Below, one piece after another: positions 31,153-41,280 of a stretch of DNA of 50,726 nucleotides. The translations under genes and the position numbers were made by a program. The notes below the pieces were generated by a model. It was not told the DNA's origin. It saw nothing but the letters and a program-made list of their open reading frames with translations, and searched no databases. The DNA lies in NCBI GenBank assembly GCA_015058985.1, contig SVBH01000002.1, positions 1 through 50,726 of the forward strand, written 5' to 3'. Each line of letters opens with the position of its first letter. The first letter of the stretch is position 1. This stretch comes from Erysipelotrichaceae bacterium. GTDB taxonomy: Bacteria; Bacillota_I; Bacilli_A; RFN20; DUOF01.

Positions 31153-31886
31153 TGAAATATGCATTTGATACGAATATAGGAAATTATCGTCAAACAAATG
31201 AGGATTCTACTAATATCATTCAAAATAAAAATGGTGATTTAATGGCTGTTATTTGTGATGGTATGGGAGGCCATTTGGGAGGCTTTTATGCATCATCTAG
31301 AGCAATTGATTTGATTGGAAATGAATTTTTAAAAGCTCCTTCTTTTGATTCAATTAAAGATTTATATAATTGGATTTACAAAACAGTAGAGGGAATTAAT
31401 GCTGATATATTCAACAAATCCAATTCAGATTCTTCTTATAAAGGAATGGGAACAACATTAGTTCTTACTATCATTACTAAAAAATATAAGGTTTTTGCTA
31501 ATATTGGAGATAGCAGATTATATAAATTTGAAAACAACGAACTTATTCAAATAAGTGAAGATCAAACTCTAGTAGGAGCTTTAATTAGATCAGGATATTT
31601 AACCAAGGAGGAAGCCAGAAATCACCCTAAGATGTCTATGCTATTAAATGCTTTAGGAACTAGTCCTCAACTTGATATTCAAATAAGTGATTATTCTTTA
31701 GGTGCAGGATCACTTCTTTTATGTTCTGATGGACTTTATAATATGGTTCACCCTGATACTATAAAGGAAGTTCTTTCTAATAAAAAAGCAAATATAGAAA
31801 ATAAGGTAAAGCAATTAATTGATATTGCTAATGCCAATGGTGGACAAGATAATATCACAGTCAATATTATTGAGGTTAGTAAATAA
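31152..31886 (+). CDS. stp: PP2C-type Ser/Thr phosphatase
   Basis: A 244-residue bacterial PPM phosphatase, partner of the kinase that follows. Motifs: TNEDS, VICDGMGGHLGG (metal-binding Asp), GDSRLYKF, LLCSDGLYNMV and GGQDNITVNI. It removes phosphate from proteins modified by PrkC. It overlaps the kinase gene by one base (TAATG). Confidence 0.95.
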   Translation: MKYAFDTNIGNYRQTNEDSTNIIQNKNGDLMAVICDGMGGHLGGFYASSRAIDLIGNEFLKAPSFDSIKDLYNWIYKTVEGINADIFNKSNSDSSYKGMGTTLVLTIITKKYKVFANIGDSRLYKFENNELIQISEDQTLVGALIRSGYLTKEEARNHPKMSMLLNALGTSPQLDIQISDYSLGAGSLLLCSDGLYNMVHPDTIKEVLSNKKANIENKVKQLIDIANANGGQDNITVNIIEVSK

Positions 31887-32770
31887 TGATAGGTGAGATT
31901 TTAAAGGATAGATATCAAATAACTTCTCTTATTGGAGAAGGTGGAATGGCTAATGTTTATTTAGCAAGTGATAAGGTTAATGCACGTTTTGTAGCTATAA
32001 AGATTATCAAAGAAGAAACTGCAAAAGATGCATTAAACATTGCTCGTTTTCAAAGAGAACTTAAAGCGGCAGCAGCATTAATTCATCCAAATATTGTTAG
32101 AATATACGATTGTGGTGAATTTGATAATCGACCTTTCATGGTAATGGAATATGTTAAAGGAAAATCCCTAAAAGATGTTTTAAATACAAGAGGGATGTTA
32201 TCACCCACTGAAGCAGCAGACATTATGTTACAACTTACTGATGCTTTATCTTTAGCCCATAATAATGGAATTATTCATAGGGATATTAAACCTCAAAATA
32301 TTTTATTACAGCATGATGGAAAAATTAAATTGAGTGATTTTGGCATTGCTACTATTCCTACAGCGCCATCAATTACTCAACAAGATATGGTTTTGGGTTC
32401 TGTTCACTACATGGCACCTGAAGTTGCTAAAGGCAGTAAGGCAAACGCTTTATCTGATGTCTATTCTGCGGGGATTACTTTTTTTGAATTGCTAACAGGA
32501 AAAGTACCATATGAAGACTCAGATGCAGTAAAAATTGCCCAAAAACATATAAGAGTACCTTTACCATCAATTACCCAAATTGATAAAAAAATACCTGAAG
32601 GATATGAAAGAGTTGTTAATAAAGCATGTGCTAAACATCCATTAGAAAGATATCAATCAGCTAAATTAATGAAAAACGATATTCAAAAATTGATGAGAAT
32701 AGATGTAAGAGAAGGTGGAAAATCTATTTGGACTAAATTTCTTTCTATCTTCAAGAAGAAGGAGAAATAA
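31886..32770 (+). CDS. prkC: Ser/Thr protein kinase, PrkC-like, without TM or PASTA
   Basis: A 294-residue Hanks-type kinase. GEGGMANVYLA (P loop, about 18-28), VAIKII (Lys), HRDIKPQN (about 130-137), DFGIAT, and APEVAKG-DVYSAGITFFELLTG are all present, so it should be active. PrkC of other Firmicutes is 580-660 residues, with a membrane helix and extracellular PASTA repeats that sense muropeptides. Here the protein stops just after the kinase domain with a basic segment (WTKFLSIFKKKEK) and no membrane helix. It is therefore cytosolic, or held to the membrane only by that amphipathic tail, and has lost the sensor. Confidence 0.93.
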   Translation: MIGEILKDRYQITSLIGEGGMANVYLASDKVNARFVAIKIIKEETAKDALNIARFQRELKAAAALIHPNIVRIYDCGEFDNRPFMVMEYVKGKSLKDVLNTRGMLSPTEAADIMLQLTDALSLAHNNGIIHRDIKPQNILLQHDGKIKLSDFGIATIPTAPSITQQDMVLGSVHYMAPEVAKGSKANALSDVYSAGITFFELLTGKVPYEDSDAVKIAQKHIRVPLPSITQIDKKIPEGYERVVNKACAKHPLERYQSAKLMKNDIQKLMRIDVREGGKSIWTKFLSIFKKKEK

Positions 32771-32772
32771 TT

Positions 32773-33657
32773 ATGGCAAAGGGATTTATCATAAAATCTA
32801 TTGCAGGTAATTATTCTGTTTATAGTGATAATAAAATCTATATTTGTAAAGCGAGAGGTAAATTTCGTAAGGAAAATATTTTCCCTGTTGTAGGGGATGA
32901 TGTTGAATTCGATATTTTAAATGAAAATGAGGGTTTTATTACTAAAATTGAGAAACGTAGAAATTTTCTTTTTAGGCCTACAATTGCTAACATAGACCAA
33001 GCTTTAATCATTACTTCCTTAGTGGAACCAGAATTTTCAAGAGGATTACTTGATCGATTCTTAACAGTAATCGAGGACTCAAATATTACTCCTATTATTT
33101 GTTTGTCTAAACTTGATAAAACAGACAAAAACAAAGAGATAGAAACAATAAAAAATGAGTATTCACAGTTAGGATATAAGGTTATTGTTTATTCTGCAAA
33201 AGATAAAAGAGGACTCAAAGAAATTGATGAAGTAATTACTTCAAAACGAAGTGTTTTAACAGGTCAAAGTGGAGCAGGAAAGTCTACTTTATTAAATGCT
33301 TTATTTCCTGATTTGGAACTAAAAGAAGGAGATTATTCAAAAGCTTTAGGGAGAGGAAAACATACAACTAGAGATACTACTTTTTATTTTCATAAAGGTG
33401 GTTGGGTTGCGGATACTCCAGGGTTTTCATCTTTAGAATTAAAGATGAACGCCATTAGATTAGCAGCTATTTTTCCTGGATATAATGCACATTTTGATAA
33501 ATGCAAGTTTAGAGGGTGTCTTCATATAAATGAAAAAGATTGTTGCATAAAACAACTTGTAGAAGAAGGCAGTTTAAATAAAGAAAGTTATGAAAACTAT
33601 GTAAGTTTTCAAACAGAACTGAAAGAAGGTAAGAAAGTTTACACCAAAAAGAGATAA
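32773..33657 (+). CDS. rsgA: Ribosome small-subunit-dependent GTPase A
   Basis: A 294-residue circularly permuted GTPase (YjeQ/RsgA). An OB fold at the N-terminus is followed by the permuted motifs: SKLDK (G4), then GQSGAGKSTLLNAL (G1, about 164-177), DTTF (G2) and DTPGFSS (G3). A C-terminal zinc knuckle (CKFRGCLHINEKDCCI) binds the 30S subunit. It checks late 30S assembly. Order rlmN-stp-prkC-rsgA is conserved in Bacilli. Two bases separate it from prkC. Confidence 0.95.
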   Translation: MAKGFIIKSIAGNYSVYSDNKIYICKARGKFRKENIFPVVGDDVEFDILNENEGFITKIEKRRNFLFRPTIANIDQALIITSLVEPEFSRGLLDRFLTVIEDSNITPIICLSKLDKTDKNKEIETIKNEYSQLGYKVIVYSAKDKRGLKEIDEVITSKRSVLTGQSGAGKSTLLNALFPDLELKEGDYSKALGRGKHTTRDTTFYFHKGGWVADTPGFSSLELKMNAIRLAAIFPGYNAHFDKCKFRGCLHINEKDCCIKQLVEEGSLNKESYENYVSFQTELKEGKKVYTKKR

Positions 33658-33680
33658 TATATTTATATTATCTTTTTTTT
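33652..33680 (+). terminator. Terminator of the rlmN-rsgA operon
   Basis: AGATAATATA-TT-TATATTATCT (33652-33673) then a run of eight T. Confidence 0.85.
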
Positions 33681-33715
33681 ATGTTAGAATTAGTGTATAG
33701 AGAGTGGTGATGATA

Positions 33716-36700
33716 ATGAAAAAAGGTACTAAGTTGACTTTATTATTCATTTTTACATTCATACTATCTTTTTTTTGCGCAATTAGATTTGACCAAAAAG
33801 TAGATGCTGATAAAGGAATAAGAGTAGAAGATGGCTATTATTACATGGATTATATGCAAGAAAAAGATTGTTTTTTATGGATTTTTTGTAGTTATTATAC
33901 TCCTACCACTGACGAAATGAAAAAACAATTATTGGAAAACGTTGATGTGAAGCATATTGCTGATAATGTAAAAATTTCAGGTTTTAATTATTATGATGAG
34001 GATAATAATTTGTTGATAAAAAAAGAGAGTAATATAAATAGTGTTTCAAGATATAATAGTGGACTATATTTTGATATCAATAAAAATAAAGTTGAAGATA
34101 AAGCTCTGTATGTACAACCAATTATTAGTGGTTTAGATAGAGAAGTTTATAATTTGGCAGGAAGAACAACAAAAGCTCCAATGCATGAATTAATAGTTGA
34201 ATTGAGCTTTGATAGATTTTACATTGATTATTTTCCAACAAATGTAGACTTCGATAATGATGGTCGTATTGACCAACAAGGTGTCTATTTAATTCACGAC
34301 ACATATACTTATAGTTTTCTTATATCTACAAACTTTAAAAGTAGCAAATTCCTTGAAGAAAAGGTTCAAATCCCTGGTGATAATTACTATTTGTATGATA
34401 TTGATGAAACTGAGCACGCTCTTAAACAATATGGATATGGATATGCATTGAAATATTTAGGATACCAAATCAATTTTGATCCTGATAATTTTACTTTACC
34501 TTTAAGGATTCCACTAGAATCCTTCTATATCAAAAATTCAAAAGTTTCATCTAAATGTCCTTATCAAGGACGTGAGGTAGAGTTTTTTAATTGTACAAAG
34601 TCAGCTACTGTTTCCATTAATGAAAATCAAAAGACTAATGAATTTAAGGGAACTGGGGGAATTTCTTATCATGTAAACAAAAAAGTGAAAATTTCTAGCA
34701 CTTTGGATGGATATGAGGATTTAATTAATGAAAGTGTATTATTTGTTAATTCGTCTCAATTAAAAGACAAAATATTTAATTTGGATTTTTATGAAAAAAT
34801 AAAAACTTCGTTTACTGGTACTAATATTCCACCAAAAGCAAAATTTTCGATATCTGGGATTACCTATTCTGGATCAGTATTCTATACTGTTTATGGAGTA
34901 GCTAAGAATGGTGTTGGTCTTCATGTAATAGATACAAAAACTTCAAGAATTGCAACTATAAGTTATCCTTTTACTCTTTTTAACGCTACAACTGATGTAT
35001 ATTTGGATTTTGAAAATCCAACAATTTCAACTGAAGCTGAATCAATTAAGAAAACAATTGATGAAATTGAATATACTATCATTAACACTTCTAGCGATGC
35101 ATCATTCAAAATAAGGGACTCTAGTTTTAATAAATCATGGAAGATTGAGGTATATAAGCTGGAGAACACAAAAAATGAGTGGGTGTATTATGGTAAATCA
35201 TTTAGTAACAAGGCCTTTTTGAACTCTGGGAAGTATAAATTAATACTTAAAGATGCTGTTAAAAATACTTTAGAATATTATTTTATAATAGATAAAGAAG
35301 GCCCAATACTGGGAAGTGTAGGACCTGGGACTTCGTTAAGTGATGTCCCAACTAATCCCCCATTTCCTTTGGATTGCTCAAGCATTAAAAATCAATCAAA
35401 AACAATACTGGTTAGCAAAGAAAATCTTGCAATATTATCACAGTTAATAGATTCTTTGGGTGCAGAAGAAACAGCAGAAAAGCTATTGAAAGTTGTAACA
35501 AATGCAAAGGATGATTTGTCGGGTGTAGAAAGTCAAAAAATTACAATAGAATCATACGATTCAGAAAAAATAATTCTTATTTATCAAGCAAAAGACTACG
35601 CTGGTAATATTAGTGAATGTAAAATTGTTCTTGCTAATGCCAAGGAGACTACTTTAAATGTTAAAGATTCGCTTGGACAAACATTATCAACTAGTGAGAT
35701 TAACAAATATGAATATATGAGTTCTATGTCCTTCTATGCTGAAATGAATAATGATCAAACAGAATTAGAAAAATTAACTGTTGATTTAATGGATGGAGAA
35801 AATGTCAAAGAAAATATCTTAACATGGTTAAAAGGTGATGAACATGATAAGAACTGGACTCTAGGCAGCGGAGTATACAAAATAAAAGTAGAAGTTACTG
35901 ATTCATTAGGAACAGTAGTAACTCAAATATATGATATTGAAATCACAAAAGGTGAAAATATAATAGAAAATATTGTTATTTCAAATGAAGGATTAAAAGG
36001 TAATTACTACACTGTTTCATTTGAAGCAACTGTTGATGTTTCTAATGTAAGTATAAATGAAAGTGAAACCTACTTCTTTATGACGGATTCTGATTATATA
36101 CCTGCAGAACTGTCTACAATAAAAACTTCTGAAGATTATATTGAATTGTCCAAAAATTTATTTTATGCATATGAAGAAGTTTCTACGGCTGATACTGAAA
36201 ATAAAAAGATAGTATACAATGTTACATTAATAAAACTTTGGGAACTTTTTGCTGGATCAACAGATATTATTAACTATTACGATGAAATATTGGATTTGGT
36301 GGAAAATTGTTATATAGGAGCATATGTAAAAACAGTTAATGGACTTGAATTTGCATTAAGTAGAAAAATAGTTTTTCAAGAAGAATCAAATTATAGTTTT
36401 TCAATTGGTGAAAATGAATATGAAAAAGGTTCAAAAATTCCTGCTGACTCTAGTATGTTAGAACAATATGTAGAAGTTGCACCTTATGGAAAATATCCAT
36501 ATTTGTACACTTTATGTGCAGCGGAAGATTCTAGAGATTCGTGTGATACAGATAATATGTATTTGGAATATTTAAGTTCTGGTGCTATTTTATTAGAAGA
36601 AGTTTTTGAAGAAAATGATATCTTAGAAATATATAGAATAGATTTATTCTCAGATGCAGATGCATTTACTGTAAGGGTTGATACAAGTGATTTTGTAAAA

Positions 36701-38152
36701 TATACAAACAGTATACTGGGCAGAGAAGACAAAGAAGCAACAACAAATTACAGAGTAATTAGAATAGGTACAGTATACAGAAATGTTGATGCTTATGAGA
36801 TAACAGTAGGAGATATTATTAGAGACGATTCAGGAAAATGGTCTAATATGAATGAAAATAGAGCAGTAATTCCAATTACTATTGAAAACATTAATTCCAC
36901 TAACATTATAGAAGCAACAGCTTATTCTATGTATCTTTACCCTATTAATACAGAAGGAACAATTAATGTTACTCCTATAGTATTAACTGAATCTGACTTA
37001 GAATGTATGGTAGAGGGGAATAAAATACTATGTAATGGAGCAATACCTATAGATGCTGTTTCACAATTGCAGCAACGAAAGGAAAAAGGCGAGTCCATTT
37101 ATTTAGATAGATTGTTTGTTAGGGTTACTGCAACAAACCAAGAAGGAGTAGTTTTTGAATCAATTCCTGAAAGTGAAATATCATCATTGGTAGCCAAAGA
37201 TAATGAAAAACTTATTGTTTTCTTTGATGAAGTGGCTCCAGATATGCATTATGGAATATCTGGAAGTGGAACACCAGATGAATTTACACTTCAATTTCAC
37301 CCGGAAGATATTCAAGGAAATTTAAAATCACTTTCTTTATATGCAGGTGATAAAGTTCTTGATGATAATAGCAATCTTTTAATGCATAGAGAAAATATAA
37401 CAGCAGGTACAGATATTAAAAATGGTTTAGTTTTTACAGAAGAAGGAACATACACCTTAGTGATTGAAGATGAATATGGCAATGTTACAACGGAAACTTT
37501 CACTGTTGAAAAAGATGCGGATGGAAATTTATCTTCTCAACAAGTATTAAACAGTCCATCTTTACGTGTTGTTGAATATGATGAGGCTAAAGAAGCAGAA
37601 GATGATTTAGCTAAAATAATAGCTCTTGCAATTATTATAATCATTATAATCATAACCATAATTATAATATGTGCAATCATCTATTTATGCGTTGTTTGTA
37701 TCGCTGGACTTGGCGTTGCAACTGTTTATACAGGAGGAGCAGCCGCAGGTGCTGCAGCGGGAGCCGCAGGAGGAGCAGCCGCAGCCACAGGAGCCGCAGC
37801 CGCAGGAACAGGAGCCGCAGCCACAGCAGCAGCCGCAGGAACAGGAGCAGCAGCCACAGGAGCAGCCGCAGGAACAGGAGCAGCAGCCACAGGAGCAGCC
37901 ACAGTTGGAACGGGTGCCACAGTTGGAACAGGTGCCACAGCCACAGTTGGCACAGGAGCCACAGTTGGAACAGGAGCCACAGCCACCGGAACTACTGCTG
38001 GAACAGGTGCAGCTAATACTGCTGACGCAGCGTCTAAAATGCAAGACGTTAAAGACACCATGGATAAAGTCAACGATATCAGAGATACTATCGATAGTAT
38101 GCGTGGTGGAGATGAAGAAGACTATGATTTTGATGAAGAAGATGAAGAATAA
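33716..38152 (+). CDS. 1478-residue surface protein with G+C-rich Ala/Gly/Thr tail
   Basis: Start at ATG 33716 (GGTGATGATA upstream) with a signal peptide (LTLLFIFTFILSFFCAIRF). The ectodomain (about 30-1290) is beta-rich and has several Ig-like modules ending in patterns such as GVYKIKVEVTDSLGTVVTQ and EGTYTLVIEDEYGNVTTET. A membrane segment of almost pure isoleucine (about 1297-1320, ALAIIIIIIIITIIIICAII) is followed at about 1340-1435 by a low-complexity Ala/Gly/Thr region with 11-residue (AAAGTGAAATG) and 6-residue (ATVGTG) repeats, and an acidic end (GGDEEDYDFDEEDEE). No sortase motif. The DNA for the Ala/Gly tail is strikingly G+C rich. I do not recognise the protein; adhesin or structural role is a guess. 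Confidence 0.75.
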   Translation: MKKGTKLTLLFIFTFILSFFCAIRFDQKVDADKGIRVEDGYYYMDYMQEKDCFLWIFCSYYTPTTDEMKKQLLENVDVKHIADNVKISGFNYYDEDNNLLIKKESNINSVSRYNSGLYFDINKNKVEDKALYVQPIISGLDREVYNLAGRTTKAPMHELIVELSFDRFYIDYFPTNVDFDNDGRIDQQGVYLIHDTYTYSFLISTNFKSSKFLEEKVQIPGDNYYLYDIDETEHALKQYGYGYALKYLGYQINFDPDNFTLPLRIPLESFYIKNSKVSSKCPYQGREVEFFNCTKSATVSINENQKTNEFKGTGGISYHVNKKVKISSTLDGYEDLINESVLFVNSSQLKDKIFNLDFYEKIKTSFTGTNIPPKAKFSISGITYSGSVFYTVYGVAKNGVGLHVIDTKTSRIATISYPFTLFNATTDVYLDFENPTISTEAESIKKTIDEIEYTIINTSSDASFKIRDSSFNKSWKIEVYKLENTKNEWVYYGKSFSNKAFLNSGKYKLILKDAVKNTLEYYFIIDKEGPILGSVGPGTSLSDVPTNPPFPLDCSSIKNQSKTILVSKENLAILSQLIDSLGAEETAEKLLKVVTNAKDDLSGVESQKITIESYDSEKIILIYQAKDYAGNISECKIVLANAKETTLNVKDSLGQTLSTSEINKYEYMSSMSFYAEMNNDQTELEKLTVDLMDGENVKENILTWLKGDEHDKNWTLGSGVYKIKVEVTDSLGTVVTQIYDIEITKGENIIENIVISNEGLKGNYYTVSFEATVDVSNVSINESETYFFMTDSDYIPAELSTIKTSEDYIELSKNLFYAYEEVSTADTENKKIVYNVTLIKLWELFAGSTDIINYYDEILDLVENCYIGAYVKTVNGLEFALSRKIVFQEESNYSFSIGENEYEKGSKIPADSSMLEQYVEVAPYGKYPYLYTLCAAEDSRDSCDTDNMYLEYLSSGAILLEEVFEENDILEIYRIDLFSDADAFTVRVDTSDFVKYTNSILGREDKEATTNYRVIRIGTVYRNVDAYEITVGDIIRDDSGKWSNMNENRAVIPITIENINSTNIIEATAYSMYLYPINTEGTINVTPIVLTESDLECMVEGNKILCNGAIPIDAVSQLQQRKEKGESIYLDRLFVRVTATNQEGVVFESIPESEISSLVAKDNEKLIVFFDEVAPDMHYGISGSGTPDEFTLQFHPEDIQGNLKSLSLYAGDKVLDDNSNLLMHRENITAGTDIKNGLVFTEEGTYTLVIEDEYGNVTTETFTVEKDADGNLSSQQVLNSPSLRVVEYDEAKEAEDDLAKIIALAIIIIIIIITIIIICAIIYLCVVCIAGLGVATVYTGGAAAGAAAGAAGGAAAATGAAAAGTGAAATAAAAGTGAAATGAAAGTGAAATGAATVGTGATVGTGATATVGTGATVGTGATATGTTAGTGAANTADAASKMQDVKDTMDKVNDIRDTIDSMRGGDEEDYDFDEEDEE
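37735..38020 (+). repeat. G+C-rich Ala/Gly/Thr low-complexity repeat
   Basis: About 285 bases made of GCAGCC, GGAACAGGAGC and GCCACAG units, roughly two-thirds G+C by eye in a genome of about 30%. The middle shows 33-bp (11-codon) units and the end 18-bp (6-codon) units. Because stops are rare in such DNA, several long false frames exist on both strands. Confidence 0.85.
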
Positions 38153-38177
38153 GGAATACACTAGTATTCCTTTTTTT
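38151..38177 (+). terminator. Terminator of the large surface protein gene
   Basis: AAGGAATAC-ACTA-GTATTCCTT (38151-38172) with seven T. It overlaps the last base of the stop codon. Confidence 0.85.
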
Positions 38178-38198
38178 GTGCAAAGAAAAATAATTATA

Positions 38199-38226
38199 TT
38201 GTATGTGTGTAAAAAAATGGTATAAT
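38199..38226 (+). promoter_or_regulatory. Promoter of typA
   Basis: TTGTAT (38199-38204), 16-bp spacer ending TGG, TATAAT (38221-38226), 25 bases before the ATG. Confidence 0.65.
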
Positions 38227-38251
38227 TACAAGTCGTTAAAGGGTGATTAAT

Positions 38252-40075
38252 ATGAAAATTAAAAATGTTGCAATTATAGCACACGTTGACCATGGTAAAA
38301 CTACTTTAGTAGATCAATTACTAAAGCAATCTGATACTTTAAATGAAAGAGAAAAAATAGCAGAAAGAGCGATGGATAGTAATGATTTAGAAAAAGAAAG
38401 AGGTATTACTATTTTAGCTAAGACAACTGCAATTCATTATAAAGATTATAAAATTAACATTATGGATACTCCAGGACATGCTGATTTTGGAGGAGAAGTT
38501 GAAAGAATTATGAATATGGTAGATGGTGTTCTACTTATTGTTGATTCTTTTGAGGGACCAATGCCTCAAACTAGATTTGTTTTAAAAAAAGCACTTGAAG
38601 CTAAAGTAAAACCAATTGTTGTTATTAATAAAATCGATAGAGATGCTGCTAGACCTAAAGAAGTAATAGATGAAGTATTAGAATTATTTATGGAACTTGG
38701 CGCAGAAGATGATCAATTAGATTTTGAAGTAGTGTATGCTTCTGGTCTTGCAGGAACTTCTAGTTTAAGTCCAGAACCACAAGAACAAGAAAATACAATG
38801 AATCATATTTTGGATATGATTTTGAAAGAAATACCAGATCCAAAAGGAGACGCCTCTAATCATTTACAATTTCAACCAGCATTGTTAGATTATAATGATT
38901 ATTTTGGAAGAATTGGAATAGGAAGAGTTTCTGAAGGAACAATACACGTTAATGATTTTGTAAGTTGCTTAAGAACTGATGGCACTAATACTAAATTTAG
39001 AATTCAAAAATTGTATGGATTTTTAGGGTTAAGAAGAATTGAGATTGAAAGTGCAGAAGCAGGTGATATTGTTGCAGTTGCTGGCCTTGAAGATATTGGA
39101 GTAGGAGATACTATTTGTGAGGTAGGATTTGAAAAAGCATTACCAGTATTTAAAATTGATGAACCTACTGTTCAAATGACTTTTAGTACCAACACATCTC
39201 CTTTTGCAGGATTAGATGGAAAAGCAGTTACTGCAAGTAAACTCGAAGCGAGACTTTTCAAAGAGATGCAAAAAGACGTAAGTTTAAAAGTAGAAAAAGA
39301 TGACACTTCTTCTGAAGCTTGGTCTATCAAAGCAAGGGGAGAATTACATTTATCAATTTTAATTGAAAATATGAGAAGGGAAGGATTTGAATTTCAAGTT
39401 TCTAGACCTCAAGTTATTACAAAAGAAATTGATGGAACTTTGTGTGAACCATATGAATATGTTCAAGTTGATATTCCAGAAGATACTGTAGGTCCTGTAA
39501 TGGAACTTATTGGTTCTAGAAAAGGAAGTCTAGAGTCCATGAATCAACATCAAAATATGACTAGATTAATTTATACTATGCCATCACGCGGATTAATTGG
39601 TTTTAATACTGAATTTATGACTTCTACTAAGGGATATGGAATGTTATCACATTATTTTACTGACTTTAGACCTATGGAAGGTAATGCAGGGGTTGGGGAA
39701 AGAAAATTAGGAGTCTTAGTAGCTACTGAAAATGGTAAGTCTACTGCTTATGGTATTGGTCAAATTGAAGATAGAGGAACTCTTTTCATCGGACCTGGTG
39801 TAGATGTATATGAAGGCCAAATTGTTGGAGAATGTAATAGAGAAGAAGATTTAGCTGTTAATGTTTCTAAAGCTAAAGCTTTATCTAACCAAAGAAGTTC
39901 TAATAAAGACACGACTGTTGTTTTAAAGAAATTTAGATTAATGAGTTTAGAAACATGTTTGGATTACATAAATGAAGATGAATTGGTAGAAATAACTCCT
40001 AAGAATATTAGACTTAGAAAGAAAATTTTAAATACAGAACAAAGAAAGAAATATGATAGCAGGAAAAATAGTTAA
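38252..40075 (+). CDS. typA: GTP-binding protein TypA/BipA
   Basis: A 607-residue translational GTPase. AHVDHGKTT at about 10-18 (G1), RGITI (G2), DTPGHADF (G3), NKID (G4) and the EF-G-like domains III and V, ending in the TypA-specific C-terminal domain ([33 protein letters not shown]). It acts on the ribosome in 50S assembly at low temperature and under stress. Start at ATG 38252 after GGGTGATTA; GTG 38243 is in that site. Confidence 0.95.
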   Translation: MKIKNVAIIAHVDHGKTTLVDQLLKQSDTLNEREKIAERAMDSNDLEKERGITILAKTTAIHYKDYKINIMDTPGHADFGGEVERIMNMVDGVLLIVDSFEGPMPQTRFVLKKALEAKVKPIVVINKIDRDAARPKEVIDEVLELFMELGAEDDQLDFEVVYASGLAGTSSLSPEPQEQENTMNHILDMILKEIPDPKGDASNHLQFQPALLDYNDYFGRIGIGRVSEGTIHVNDFVSCLRTDGTNTKFRIQKLYGFLGLRRIEIESAEAGDIVAVAGLEDIGVGDTICEVGFEKALPVFKIDEPTVQMTFSTNTSPFAGLDGKAVTASKLEARLFKEMQKDVSLKVEKDDTSSEAWSIKARGELHLSILIENMRREGFEFQVSRPQVITKEIDGTLCEPYEYVQVDIPEDTVGPVMELIGSRKGSLESMNQHQNMTRLIYTMPSRGLIGFNTEFMTSTKGYGMLSHYFTDFRPMEGNAGVGERKLGVLVATENGKSTAYGIGQIEDRGTLFIGPGVDVYEGQIVGECNREEDLAVNVSKAKALSNQRSSNKDTTVVLKKFRLMSLETCLDYINEDELVEITPKNIRLRKKILNTEQRKKYDSRKNS

Positions 40076-40089
40076 TTCCTGCTTTTTTT
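40058..40089 (+). terminator. Terminator of typA
   Basis: AGCAGGAA pairs with TTCCTGCT (40058-40065 with 40076-40083), loop of ten, then seven T. A TATAAT for the next gene lies right behind it. Confidence 0.85.
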
Positions 40090-40116
40090 ATGATATAATC
40101 TTTTTGAGGTGTAATT

Positions 40117-41280
40117 ATGAGAGTTGGTATAATTGGAGCAGGAGCAAGTGGTATTTTATGTGCCATTGAGTTAAAGAAAAAATATGGTGATAAATTAATT
40201 GTTGATTTGTTTGAACAAGAAGAAAAAGTTGGAAAAAAAATATTACAAACTGGAAATGGGAAATGTAATTTTACCAATCTTCATTTAAAAGAAAATTATT
40301 ATAATAATCCTTCTTTTGTGAAACCTCTTTTTGAGAAATATGGACTATTACAAATACTTTCATCTTTAACTTCGCTTGGAATTGTTAGCAAAAGTGATGA
40401 TGAAGGTAGATATTATCCTTATAGTGAAAGTGCTGCCTCTTTTTTAGAAATTTTAAAACACCATTTAGATGTTTTAGGTGTAAATATTTATACCAACACA
40501 AAGATAACTTCTATTGAAGAAAAAAATGGATTTTATTTGCTAAATAATCAATATCAATTAGATAAAATAGTTATCTCTATTGGAGGTAAAGCAAGAGTCA
40601 AAGAATACGATAATGGGTTTTTATATAATTTAGGACTTCAAATGATTCCTGATCATCCAGGCTTAGTTTCAGTTAAAGTACAAGAAAAATTCTTAAAACC
40701 TATTTCAGGGGTAAGAATAAAGGTAAATGCAAAAGTTTTAAATGATAATAAAGTAGTATACCAAAATGAAGGAGAAGTTTTATTTAAAGATGATTCTTTG
40801 TCTGGTATTGTGATTTTTTCATGTTCTCGCTTTGTTAAGGAAAAAAGTGTTATTGAACTCGATTTAGTTAATGGCAAAAGCGAGGAAAATTTATTGAGTT
40901 GGATGCAACTTTTAGAAAAGAACATTTTAGTTAAAGAAGCATTATTAAGTTTATTTCCTCGACAATTAGCAAGTGTATTGGCCAAAGAAATGAAACTTGA
41001 TAATGTTGAAATTAAGGATTTAAGTGAAAAAGCAAGAAAAGAACTTATCTGTAAATTGAAACATTTTACTTTTAAAGTTAAATCTTTAAATGATTATAAT
41101 AATGCCCAAATTATGTGTGGAGGAATTGATGTAAATCAATTGAATGAAAAACTACAAATAAAAACACATCCTTCCATCTATGTAGCAGGAGAGGTGCTAG
41201 ATATAGATGGTGAATGTGGTGGTTTTAATTTGTCTTTTGCTTGGGCAAGTGCTTTGTGTGTTGCAGACAATATTATCTAG
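40117..41280 (+). CDS. BaiN/HI0933-family FAD-dependent oxidoreductase
   Basis: A 387-residue flavoprotein: VGIIGAGASGILCAIELKKK (FAD-binding GxGxxG), GKKILQTGNGKCNFTN (the family signature), and the C-terminal GGIDVNQLNEKLQIKTH, IYVAGEVLDIDGECGGFNLSFAWASA. The HI0933/YhiN/BaiN family reduces small molecules with NAD(P)H; the Clostridial BaiN reduces bile acid intermediates, but most members have no known substrate. The gene stands alone 41 bases after typA. Start at ATG 40117 after GAGGTG. Confidence 0.88.
   Translation: MRVGIIGAGASGILCAIELKKKYGDKLIVDLFEQEEKVGKKILQTGNGKCNFTNLHLKENYYNNPSFVKPLFEKYGLLQILSSLTSLGIVSKSDDEGRYYPYSESAASFLEILKHHLDVLGVNIYTNTKITSIEEKNGFYLLNNQYQLDKIVISIGGKARVKEYDNGFLYNLGLQMIPDHPGLVSVKVQEKFLKPISGVRIKVNAKVLNDNKVVYQNEGEVLFKDDSLSGIVIFSCSRFVKEKSVIELDLVNGKSEENLLSWMQLLEKNILVKEALLSLFPRQLASVLAKEMKLDNVEIKDLSEKARKELICKLKHFTFKVKSLNDYNNAQIMCGGIDVNQLNEKLQIKTHPSIYVAGEVLDIDGECGGFNLSFAWASALCVADNII

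Noticed and set aside
37671-38225. Long extra frames (Pro/Gln/Glu-rich, Cys/Ser/Gly-rich, Ala/Val-rich) over the Ala/Gly/Thr repeat
   Set aside because: G+C-rich repeat DNA has few stops in any frame. The plus frame of the surface protein is continuous with its signal peptide and ectodomain.
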